From Tanytarsus gracilentus (lineage: Eukaryota > Arthropoda > Insecta > Diptera > Chironomidae): a DNA stretch of 64,000 bases. The position numbers and the translations under genes were made by a program. This document shows, piece after piece, positions 11,201 to 19,884 of the stretch. The DNA lies in assembly GCA_038502055.1 (NCBI GenBank), contig JAXRKN010000027.1:310001-374000 (forward strand), written 5' to 3'. How positions within the stretch are numbered: the stretch's first letter is position 1; each line of letters opens with the position of its first letter. The notes under the pieces were generated by a model, which was not told where the DNA came from, made no database searches, and worked only from the letters and a program-made list of their open reading frames with translations.

Positions 11201-13551
11201 TTCAGTTGTTGTGACTTCCGGTTCAGTTGTTGTTTCTTCTGGTTCAGTTGTTGTCTCTTCTGGTGCAGTTGTTGTTTCTTCTGGTGCAGTTGTTGTTTCT
11301 TTCAGTTCAGTTGTTGTTACTTCCGGTTCGGTTGTTGTGACTTCTGGTTCAGTTGTTGTGCACTCTTCCGGTTCAGTTGTTGTCACTTCTGGTTCGGTTG
11401 TTGTCACTTCTGGTTCAGTTGTCGTTTCTTCCGGTTCAGTTGTTGTGCACTCTTCCGGTTCAGTTGTTGTGACTTCTGGTTCAGTTGTTGTTTCTTCTGG
11501 TTCAGTTGTTGTGACTTCCGGTTCAGTTGTTGTGACTTCTGGTTCAGTTGTTGTGCACTCTTCCGGTTCAGTTGTTGTCACTTCTGGTTCGGTTGTTGTC
11601 ACTTCTGGTTCAGTTGTCGTTTCTTCCGGTTCAGTTGTTGTGCACTCTTCCGGTTCAGTTGTTGTCACTTCCGGTTCAGTTGTTGTCACTTCCGGTTCAG
11701 TTGTTGTGCACTCTTCCGGTTCAGTTGTTGTGACTTCTGGTTCAGTTGTTGTGACTTCTGGTTCAGTTGTTGTGACTTCTGGTTCAGTTGTTGTGACTTC
11801 TGGTTCAGTTGTTGTCACTTCTGGTTCAGTTGTTGTGACTTCCGGTTCAGTTGTTGTCACTTCTGGTTCAGTTGTTGTCACTTCTGGTTCAGTTGTTGTG
11901 ACTTCCGGTTCAGTTGTTGTGCACTCTTCCGGTTCAGTTGTTGTTTCTTCTGGTGCAGTTGTTGTTTCTTTCAGTTCAGTTGTTGTTACTTCCGGTTCGG
12001 TTGTTGTGACTTCTGGTTCAGTTGTTGTGCACTCTTCCGGTTCAGTTGTTGTCACTTCTGGTTCGGTTGTTGTCACTTCTGGTTCAGTTGTCGTTTCTTC
12101 CGGTTCAGTTGTTGTGCACTCTTCCGGTTCAGTTGTTGTCACTTCCGGTTCAGTTGTTGTGACTTCTGGTTCAGTTGTTGTGCACTCTTCCGGTTCAGTT
12201 GTTGTGACTTCTGGTTCAGTTGTTGTGACTTCTGGTTCAGTTGTTGTGACTTCTGGTTCAGTTGTTGTGACTTCTGGTTCAGTTGTTGTCACTTCTGGTT
12301 CAGTTGTTGTGTCTTCCGGTTCAGTTGTTGTCACTTCCGGTTCAGTTGTTGTCACTTCCGGTTCAGTTGTTGTCACTTCCGGTTCAGTTGTTGTCACTTC
12401 TGGTTCAGTTGTTGTGACTTCTGGTTCAGTTGTTGTGCACTCTTCCGGTTCAGTTGTTGTGACTTCTGGTTCGGTTGTTGTCACTTCTGGTTCAGTTGTT
12501 GTCACTTCTGGTTCAGTTGTTGTGACTTCTGGTTCAGTTGTTGTGCACTCTTCCGGTTCAGTTGTTGTGACTTCTGGTTCAGTTGTTGTGACTTCTGGTT
12601 CAGTTGTTGTGACTTCTGGTTCAGTTGTTGTCACTTCCGGTTCAGTTGTTGTCACTTCCGGTTCAGTTGTTGTGACTTCTGGTTCAGTTGTTGTCACTTC
12701 CGGTTCAGTTGTTGTCACTTCTGGTTCAGTTGTTGTGACTTTCGGTTCAGTTGTTGTTAGTTCCGGTTTAGTTGGAGCTAAATATTTAAAACACTGATTA
12801 AAAATAATTCATTTTTGTATGTTTAATAATTAAAACTTACTCATGGAAGGAGATTTAGTTGTTTCTGGTTTTTCCGTTTTTTCAGGACGCTCTGTTCTTT
12901 CAGGACGCTCCGTTCTTTCAGGACGCTCCGTTCTTTCAGGACGCTCCGTTCTTTCAGGACGCTCTGGTCTCTCTGTCCGCTCAGGTTTAATAGTTGTTGT
13001 TTCCTTCAATTCAACATCTTCTTCACACTTGCAACTTATAGCACTCCATCTTTTATTTGGACCACATCCACCAGCAGGTTGTAAATTTTTACAATTGCAC
13101 GCACAAGTATTCCAATCTAAAACCCTATTTAGACCGCAATCTGTTTTGCGACAGAATGTGCATGTGTCAGGATTAAAAACAGAATTGACGGGAAAGCACT
13201 TGTACTGTTGACGACAAACGCATTTGAATTTGATTGAATCCCAACGTTTCCTTGCGGGACAAATTTCCTTCTCACACCGAACAATCGGTGCAGATTCTGA
13301 TGATGACGATTCTTTCGCCAATCGAGTGGCGTAGACTAGAATTTTTAATATTTATTTTAAAAAAAACTTCTTTAAGTTTGAAATTTATTAAATAATTTTT
13401 TAACAAGTTCAAAAATATTAGATTTAATAAAATATTTTACTGATTTTTATTTTTAATTTTTTTGCACTTTTTTACTTTATTCCACGTATTCACTCTAATT
13501 CTCACCTGTTGTCACAAAAAAGAACACGACTAAGAGTTTTAAAGTTCTCAT
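6031..13551 (-). CDS. Gene B1: giant secreted mucin-like protein with BR3-like Cys module, C-type-lectin-like and six bulb-lectin domains
   Basis: Five exons: complement(join(6031..9431,9499..9510,9586..12777,12841..13335,13506..13551)), 7146 nt, 2381 aa. Order: signal peptide (MRTLKLLVVFFVTT...); Cys-rich module (about 36-120) with repeated C-x10-C-x-C-x-C spacing as in Balbiani ring 3 type proteins; RPERTE repeats; TTTEPEV/TTTEPEEC array (about 181-950); two roughly 135-residue C-type-lectin-like domains (about 952-1094 and 1105-1240; C...C at the start, W/F strand, GTGSC/GTGGC near the end); about 100 PTEA repeats (1249-1646); then six bulb-lectin domains (about 1650-2381) joined by TTAAPTQAPTEAPTEAPQ-type linkers. 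Each bulb-lectin domain keeps QTDGNFVLY, the mannose-site consensus QxDxNxVxY. Thr density implies heavy O-glycosylation. Likely a secreted glycan-binding mucin or silk/saliva component; tissue and role are inferred. The 12-nt microexon can be skipped without frame change. Confidence 0.82.
8235..9420 (-). repeat. 12-bp coding minisatellite (PTEA), about 100 copies
   Basis: The unit is CC(A/T)ACTGAAGC(T/A/C) on the minus strand, read as Pro-Thr-Glu-Ala in the B1 frame, with occasional PTET, QTEA and PIEA variants. Because the unit is a multiple of three and lacks stops, the other frames and the opposite strand are open too; those frames are not genes. The true frame is fixed by the exon junction at 9431 and by the downstream lectin domains. 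Confidence 0.9.
9499..9510 (-). other. Candidate 12-nt microexon of gene B1
   Basis: An AG acceptor lies directly before CAACAACTGAAG and a GTAATT donor directly after. The flanking exons are both phase 1, so inclusion adds four residues (ATTE-like) and skipping keeps the frame. It may be constitutive, a cassette, or an accident of Thr-rich repeat sequence. Confidence 0.45.
10470..12770 (-). repeat. 21/24-bp coding array TTTEPEV / TTTEPEEC in gene B1
   Basis: Minus-strand repeat of ACAACAACTGAACC-type units. The 21-bp form encodes TTTEPE(V/E) and the 24-bp form adds a codon to give EEC, placing cysteines at irregular multiples of the heptad. It fills residues about 181-950. Higher-order blocks recur (the TTTELKETTTAPEE block appears twice), showing duplication of multi-unit segments. 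An antisense frame of about 725 codons is open only because the unit length is a multiple of three. Confidence 0.9.
12883..12972 (-). repeat. 18-bp RPERTE coding repeat in B1
   Basis: Five or so copies of an 18-bp unit encoding ERPERT-type charged repeats, directly after the Cys module. The B2 copy (about 17035-17142) has one unit more, which accounts exactly for its 18-nt longer exon 2 (513 against 495 nt). Confidence 0.85.
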
Positions 13552-13570
13552 TCTTTCGGTAGTTGTAAAA

Positions 13571-13607
13571 TAACTGGTGTCGTTTCAGAAAAATATTTCT
13601 TATTATA
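13571..13607 (-). promoter_or_regulatory. Core promoter of gene B1
   Basis: Minus strand: TATAATA at 13607-13601, then ACCAGTT with its A of CAGT at 13575, 32 nt downstream. The start ATG is at 13551-13549. Spacing and initiator match the promoters of gene A and B2. Confidence 0.55.
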
Positions 13608-13828
13608 AAGAATTATTGACGAAGCTTTCAAGTTTGATCTTAAAGTTTACAATCTCCTCCCACTTTTTTTTATCAAGTGAGAAATTAAATGAGAGCAAAA
13701 AAAATTCATTCAAAGTATTTAAAATTTTTAAAATGTTCACAATAAAAATAAAATCAAAAAAATCCTTTTTTTTTAAATTTAAATAAAATCTGATAAAGTC
13801 AAAAAAATAAATATTAAATCTTTTTTCA

Positions 13829-13956
13829 ACAGAATTACATTGTAATCGAACAAAAATTATATTACAAAAAATTAAATGATATAAATTACATTTTCGTACC
13901 AAATTCACGTAATTTTTAAATTCAGTGTAAATTTTTTTGTAATTTTTTCATCTCTG
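13829..13956. mobile_element. Degenerate hAT-type MITE related to the 5.7-kb element
   Basis: The left end reads CAGAATTACATTGTAATCGA and the right end CATCTCTG, matching the 5685-5758 element in inverted/direct order apart from a short gap. No convincing 8-bp target duplication remains. It lies in the upstream flank of B1 in a part absent from the corresponding flank of B2. Confidence 0.45.
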
Positions 13957-13977
13957 ACTAAAATAATTTTCCATAAT

Positions 13978-14577
13978 TTTTTAATTTTTGAAATTTGAGC
14001 TTTCAGTCGCTAAGGCACCACTTTAATTAAAAACAATTTATATGTCAAACACACTCACAAACTCATCAACTTCATCTGTTGTCAAGGTTGAAACTTTTAA
14101 CCTATCGTTTAATGATAAAAAATTTCTTCGATGAGTAATAAGAAGTTTTGATCCACATAATTATCTGAAGGTAAAATGATATCATCCACATGTGGAAAAA
14201 TCTCCTTCTTTAATTTGAAAAAAAATTAAGATTTTAAAAATAATTTTTCAAAATTTTTATAATTTTTTGAATTTGAAATATTAAATTTTGAATAATTTTT
14301 CTGACAATTTTACTCGTTGATTCATTTTTAAGCCTAAAACATTTTTTTTCATAAAATTTTTAGTCCAAATTTTTTTTGTAATAAATTTTTAAAATTTTAC
14401 CACAATTTATTTTGCACGCCAACGTTTTTATTTTTCACTGTCATTCCATCTGCTTGGTTGCTGATTGATATGCAAACATGAACGAAGTCAAAAACAACAT
14501 CTGGAATTGCTTGAAAAATAATTAAAAGATACTCTTGAAGTTTTGCTAGGTGATATTAATAAAATTATAAAAATGAT
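13978..14577. repeat. Duplicated upstream flank of gene B1 (copy 1)
   Basis: Non-coding DNA repeated at 15116-15508 (matching 13978 to about 14340) and, in part, at 19336-19884 (matching about 14098 to 14577). Shared landmarks are TTTGAGCTTTCAGTCGCTAA, CTTCGATGAGTAATAAGAAG and TCTGCTTGGTTGCTGAT. These are the 5' flanks carried along by tandem duplication of the B gene. Confidence 0.8.
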
Positions 14578-15115
14578 TAGGGAGAATAATTTTTATATGT
14601 GATCAAAAGCCATTTTTTGCCTCTAACACCCTAATATTATATATTTTTCTGAAGAATTAGAACTCAAGCCATTTATCCTCGTACCATTTAAAAAAAATAG
14701 TCCAACCAAGCCTTAAAAGATACAATTTAGTTTCTCCAAACAAATTTATTTTGACTTTTGAGGAAAGAAAATGACTTAAATTCAAAATTAATTATTTTCA
14801 ATACGCAATATGACTTATCATTCAAATTCTGTTTGAATTTTGTCATAAATCTTTAAAAGAGGCTCGCAACAATTATTTTTCTGATTCTTCTAAAGATGAA
14901 TGATTTTGTTTTAATAAATGGACGATTTTTATAAAAGAAATCTTTAAATTAATTTTTGCTTCATTTATTTGCGAAAAAAAATATGAAATTAATGCTAATG
15001 GATGAGTAAGTGGGGTCCTGAAAATCGCGAAATAACTTCACCTATGCTCTCAGGTGGAGTTATTTCCAAAAAATACGTGGAATTAATGTATCGTGGAGTT
15101 ATTGCCTCCCACCAT
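14578..15115. other. Unique spacer with an inverted repeat
   Basis: No gene seen. A stem-loop is present at 15031-15064 (AATAACTTCACCT / AGGTGGAGTTATT, one mismatch, 8-nt loop). This stretch separates two copies of the duplicated B-gene flank. Confidence 0.5.
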
Positions 15116-15508
15116 TTTTTAATTTTTGAAATTTGAGCTTTCAGTCGCTAAGGCACCTTTTTAATTGAAAACAATTTATATGTCAAACACACTAGCAAAC
15201 TCATCAACTTCATTTGTTGTCAAAGTTGAAACTTTTAACCTATCGATTAATGATAAAAAATTTCTTCGATGAGTAATAAGAAGTTGAGTTGATATTTAAA
15301 AAATTAACCCACATAATTAACCGAAGCTGAAATGATGTCATCGACAAGGAAAAATCTCCTTGTTTAATTTCAAAAAAAAATTCAGATTTTAAAAATAATT
15401 TTTCAAAATTTTTTATAATTTTTAAGATTTTCTTTGAATTTGAAATATTAAATTTTGAAGAATTTTTTATTCCGACAATTTTTCTGACAATTTTACTTGT
15501 TGATTCAT
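15116..15508. repeat. Duplicated upstream flank (copy 2), ending at a rearrangement junction
   Basis: Closely similar to 13978-14340. At about 15508-15511 the homology stops after TTGATTCATTTTG and the sequence switches abruptly to the TTTEPE array of B2. Copies 1 and 3 continue past that point with ordinary flank sequence, so this is a recombination breakpoint. Confidence 0.75.
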
Positions 15509-15544
15509 TTTGTTGGTTCAGTTGTTGTGACTTCTGGTTAAGTT

Positions 15545-16930
15545 GTGCACTCTTCTGGTTCAGTTGTTGTCACTTCTGGTTCAGTTGTTGTGCACTCTTC
15601 CGGTTCGGTTGTTGTCACTTCTGGTTCAGTTGTTGTGACTTCTGGTTCAGTTGTTGTGCACTCTTCCGGTTCAGTTGTTGTCACTTCCGGTTCAGTTGTT
15701 GTGACTTCTGGTTCGGTTGTTGTGACTTCTGGTTCAGTTGTTGTGACTTCTGGTTCAGTTGTTGTGATTTCTGGTTCAGTTGTTGTCACTTCTGGTTCAG
15801 TTGTTGTGACTTCTGGTTCAGTTGTTGTGACTTCTGGTTCAGTTGTTGTGATTTCTGGTTCAGTTGTTGTGCACTCTTCCGGTTCAGTTGTTGTCACTTC
15901 TGGTTCAGTTGTTGTGCACTCTTCCGGTTCAGTTGTTGTCACTTCCGGTTCCGTTGTTGTGACTTCTGGTTCAGTTGTTGTGACTTCTGGTTCAGTTGTT
16001 GTGACTTCTGGTTCTGTTGTTGTGCACTCTTCCGGTTCAGTTGTTGTCACTTCTGGTTCGGTTGTTGTGATTTCTGGTTCAGTTGTTGTGACTTCTGGTT
16101 CAGTTGTTGTGACTTCTGGTTCAGTTGTTGTCACTTCTGGTTCAGTTGTTGTGCACTCTTCTGGTTCAGTTGTTGTCACTTCCGGTTCAGTTGTTGTGAC
16201 TTCTGGTTCGGTTGTTGTGACTTCTGGTTCTGTTGTTGTGACTTCTGGTTCAGTTGTTGTGACTTCTGGTTCAGTTGTTGTGACTTCTGGTTCAGTTGTT
16301 GTCACTTCTGGTTCAGTTGTTGTGCACTCTTCCGGTTCAGTTGTTGTCACTTCCGGTACAGTTGTTGTCACTTCCGGTTCAGTTGTTGTCACTTCCGGTT
16401 CAGTTTTTGTCATTTCTGGTTCAGTTGTTGTGATTTCTGGTTCAGTTGTTGTGACTTCTGGTTCAGTTGTTGTGACTTCTGGTTCAGTTGTGGTACACTC
16501 TTCTGGTTCAGTTGTTGTCACTTCCGGTTCGGTTGTTGTGATTTCTGGTTCGGTTGTTGTGACTTCTGGTTCAGTTGTTGTGCACTCTTCCGGTTCAGTT
16601 GTTGTCACTTCCGGTTCAGTTGTTGTGACTTCTGGTTCAGTTGTTGTGCACTCTTCCGGTTCAGTTGTTGTGACTTCTGGTTCAGTTGTTGTGACTTCTG
16701 GTTCAGTTGTTGTGACTTCTGGTTCAGTTGTTGTGACTTCTGGTTCGGTTGTTGTGCACTCTTCCGGTTCAGTTGTTGTCACTTCCGGTTCAGTTGTTGT
16801 GACTTCTGGTTCAGTTGTGGTACACTCTTCTGGTTCAGTTGTTGTCACTTCTGGTTCGGTTGTTGTGACTTCCGGTTCAGTTGTTGTGCATTCTTCCGGT
16901 TCAGTTATTGTTACTTCCGGTTTAGTTGGA
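15545..16930 (-). repeat. 21/24-bp TTTEPE array in B2
   Basis: The same repeat family as in B1, with variants TTTEPEI, TKTEPE and TTTVPE. Both strands lack stops over most of it for the same arithmetic reason as in B1. Confidence 0.88.
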
Positions 16931-17524
16931 GCTAAATATTTAAAATACTGATTAAAAATAATTCATTTTTGTATGTTTAATAATTAAAACTTACTCATGG
17001 AAGGAGATTTAGTTGTTTCTGGTTTTTCCGTTTTTTCAGGACGCTCTGTTCTTTCAGGACGCTCCGTTCTTTCAGGACGCTCCGTTCTTTCAGGACGCTC
17101 CGTTCTTTCAGGACGCTCCGTTCTTTCAGGACGCTCTGGTCTCTCTGTCCGCTCAGGTTTAATAGTTGTTGTTTCCTTCAATTCAACATCTTCTTCACAC
17201 TTGCAACTTATAGCACTCCATCTTTTATTTGGACCACATCCACCAGCAGGTTGTAAATTTTTACAATTGCACGCACAAGTATTCCAATCTAAAACCCTAT
17301 TTAGACCGCAATCTGTTTTGCGACAGAATGTACATGTGTCAGGATTAAAAACAGAATTGACGGGAAAGCACTTGTACTGTTGACGACAAACGCATTTGCA
17401 TTTGATTGGATCCCAACGTTTTCTTGCGGGACAAATTTCCTTCTCACACCGAACAATCGGTGCAGATTCTGATGATGACGATTCTTTCGCCAATCGAGTG
17501 GCGTAGACTAGAATTTAAAAAAAA

Positions 17525-18245
17525 TTTAAAACAGTTAGGGATTAACGGTGCTTCGTGTTCTCTTTGCAAAAAGCTCCGCGGAACTCCGCCTTTTCCGTAT
17601 GGCAACACATTTGAATTATTTTAGTTAAAACAGTTCGCTTTTGTCCCGCTGTTAAAATTAATTAAATATTTTTCTACTAAGTCTTTGAACGAATCCATGC
17701 TTTCTCTATTCAAATCTACTCAAAAATGTAATTTTTATGAAAAACCATCCAAATGCGCTTATTTCCCCCTGGTTAAGTTAATTAAATTTTCTCATCCTCG
17801 AGATATCATTGACTCATATAAAAATGAACTCTCAAAAAAGTTCTCATTTTTTTTCTCTCCAAAATTGCTTACGCTCACCACGTGTTTATCTCACCACGTG
17901 TTTTTCGTTACACTTCACAACTTTTTTAATTAATTTAACTAACTTTTATGGGTCTGCGAGAATTTTCTAGTAACACAATAGTTAAGTCATGAATAGCAGA
18001 ATCAAATAAAAAAATTCGAAGTAACTCCGTGTGGCCTGTAGGCCTGCGACAAAAAATGTCGCCCGGATCCCGGATCCAAGAAAGTAACTGCCCTATCTGG
18101 CCATGGATCATACAAGCATGTATCCTTCTTAGATCAGAAATTTAATGGCCTTGCATGTGACAAAAGTTCTACATCGAAATAAGGCTTTTTGAAGGCGGCA
18201 TGTGACAAAGAGAGTTTTCTCTCCAGATCGAAATCAATCGATTAA
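17525..18245. mobile_element. About 720-bp insertion in intron 1 of B2
   Basis: Intron 1 of B1 and B2 align at both ends (CAAGTTCAAAAATATTA... and the exon 2 acceptor), but B2 carries extra, noticeably less AT-rich DNA in between, including GGATCCCGGATCC and paired CACGTGTTT motifs. No terminal repeats or duplicated target could be fixed by eye. A short frame with CSLCKK resembles the Cys motif found at the ends of some reverse transcriptases, but this is weak. Family unknown. Confidence 0.5.
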
Positions 18246-18450
18246 AATAAAAATTTAAATTCGTAAAATAATTTTTTAACAAGTTCAAAAATATTAAACT
18301 TAATACCAAAATATTTTACTGATTTTTATTTTTAATTTTTTTGCACTTTTTTACTTTATTCCACGTATTCGTTTTAATTCTCACCTGTTGTCACAAAAAA
18401 GAACACGACTAAGAGTTTTAAAGTTCTCATTATTTCGGTAGTTGTAAAAT

Positions 18451-18488
18451 AACTGGTGGCCTTTTAAGAAAAAATATTTCTTTTTATA
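18451..18488 (-). promoter_or_regulatory. Core promoter of gene B2
   Basis: Minus strand: TATAAAAA at 18488-18481 and ACCAGTT with its A at 18454, 34 nt downstream; ATG at 18430-18428. The duplicate therefore kept a complete core promoter. Confidence 0.55.
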
Positions 18489-18550
18489 AAGAAATATCGA
18501 AAAAAATTTTCAAGTTTGATCTTAAAGTTTACAATCTCCTCCCACTTTTT

Positions 18551-19268
18551 AGAGTAACCCTCACAAGGTGTGGAAACGCTTATATGCTCGTAATTCTGTC
18601 TGTCTGTCCGTTCCTTCTAGCTAGATACTTCGGGTTTTCGCCAGATGATAGCTCTAAAGGTCTATATTAGCCCATTTTAGGTATTTTTTGGGTCATGACC
18701 ATAGGTCGTGCCATGGACTGCCATAATGTCCAATTTTCATACAAATTTTCTCTTATATGGCTTCATGGGTATCGTTGAACTCGGAATTTGATCAGGAATC
18801 GATTGGCATGGATCTGAAAATGGAACACTGTGGAAAATGGAACATAGTGGAAAATATAACATGATGAAAAATGGAACATGATGGAAAATGGAACATAATG
18901 TAAAATGAAACAGAGTTGAAAATGGAACATGGTAAAAAAATGGAACATTATGGAAAATGGAACATAGTGGAAAATGGAACATAGTGGAAAATGGAACACA
19001 GTGGTAAATGTAACATAATTGAGCCAAATAGAAATGATACACAATGGAAAATAAAACATAATAGAAAACAGTGGAAAATGGAACATAGTGCCAAATGACT
19101 TTCCCAAAAAAATATTTTCTTACGCTTCCCTTTCAACTTCCCAAAAAATATTTTCTATAAAGCTTCTCCAAGGCTTCTTCATCGGACTTCCCCATGTTAC
19201 ATTTCCAATACTGATCTGTTACAAGTGGGTTACGCGGCAACACCCACGAGTGGGTTTTGAAACATTTT
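18551..19268. mobile_element. About 720-bp insertion upstream of B2, unknown family
   Basis: The flank of B1 reads continuously through CTCCCACTTTTTTTTATCAAGTGA; in the B2 flank the same words are split by about 720 bp. The insert begins near AGTAACCCTCACAAGGTGTGG and contains TCTGTCTGTCTGTCCG, a 17-bp minisatellite, and a hairpin-like end (GGGTTACGCGGCAACACCC). It also shares GATCAGGAATCGATTG with the 39.7-kb repeat. No coding frame is convincing. Confidence 0.5.
18817..19092. repeat. 17-bp minisatellite (GGAAAATGGAACATAGT)
   Basis: About fourteen to sixteen imperfect copies within the insertion upstream of B2. The opposite strand shows short frames of the type FHFPLCSIFHYVPF, which are repeat artefacts. 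Confidence 0.85.
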
Positions 19269-19335
19269 TTTTAATCAAGTGAAAAATTAAATAAGAGCAA
19301 AAAAAATCATTCAAATTCAAAAATTATTTAAAATT

Positions 19336-19884
19336 TTAACCTATCGTTTAATGATAAAAATTTCTTCGATGAGTAATAAGAAGATGATTGGATATTAAAA
19401 AAATTTTCCACATAATTAACTGAAAGTGAAATATCATCCACACGTCGAAAAATCTCCTTGTTTAATTTGGAAAAATTTCAATTTAACATTTTTCAGCTTT
19501 TAAAAAACTTTTTCAAAACTTTTTAATTTTAAGATTTTATTTGAATTTTTAAAAAAATTCAATTTTGAAGAATTTTTTATTCCGACAATTTTTTTGACAA
19601 TTTTACTTGTTAATTCATTTTGTAAATTATTTTTAAGCTTAAAACATTTTTTTACATAAAATTTGCAGTCCAAATTCTTTTTGTAATAAATTTTTAAAAT
19701 TTCATCATAATTTTTTTCCATGACAACGTTCATTTTTTTAACTGTCATTCCATCTGCTTGGTTGCTAATCGATTTGCAAACATGAACGAAGTCATCATCT
19801 GGAACATCTGGAATTGCTTGAAGAATAATTAAAAGATACTCTTGAAGTTTTGCTTAGTGATATTGATAAAATTGTAAAAATTAT
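19336..19884. repeat. Duplicated upstream flank (copy 3) of the B gene
   Basis: Matches about 14098-14577, with small insertions and deletions. It marks the outer end of the B2 duplication unit; similarity to copy 1 stops near 19884 against 14577. Confidence 0.75.

Larger units (their letters stand above)
15538..18430 (-). pseudogene. Gene B2: truncated tandem duplicate of B1 (5' part only)
   Basis: Three exons: complement(join(15538..16931,16995..17507,18385..18430)), 1953 nt, 650 aa. The signal peptide is the same as B1 and the Cys module and RPERTE region nearly so; then a TTTEPEV/EEC array of about 465 residues ends where ACAACTGAA has become ACAACTTAA. The next codons still read PEVTTTEP before a TGA, after which the rearrangement junction lies. 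The C-type-lectin-like, PTEA and bulb-lectin regions are absent. Promoter, splice sites and frame are intact, so it could still be expressed as a short secreted Cys-rich/Thr-rich protein; alternatively it is a decaying fragment. Its Cys module keeps the canonical C-x-C-x-C, whereas B1 has Phe at the first position of one triplet (residue 52). Intron 1 is 877 bp against 170 bp in B1 because of an insertion. Confidence 0.75.

Noticed and set aside
10620..12797. 725-codon open frame on the plus strand (SGSVVVT repeats)
   Set aside because: It is the antisense of the TTTEPE coding array; the unit is a multiple of three without antisense stops. The minus-strand frame has splice sites, a signal peptide and domains at both ends.
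15545..16951. 468-codon plus-strand open frame across the B2 array
   Set aside because: Same antisense artefact as in B1.
17406..17624. Reverse-transcriptase remnant (CSLCKK motif)
   Set aside because: Only one short Cys motif in a 72-codon frame that starts inside B2 exon 2 antisense; insufficient to name a retroelement.
18737..19136. Hydrophobic minus-strand frames (FHFPLCSIFHYVPF)
   Set aside because: Products of the 17-bp minisatellite in the insertion; frames shift between copies and have no start context.
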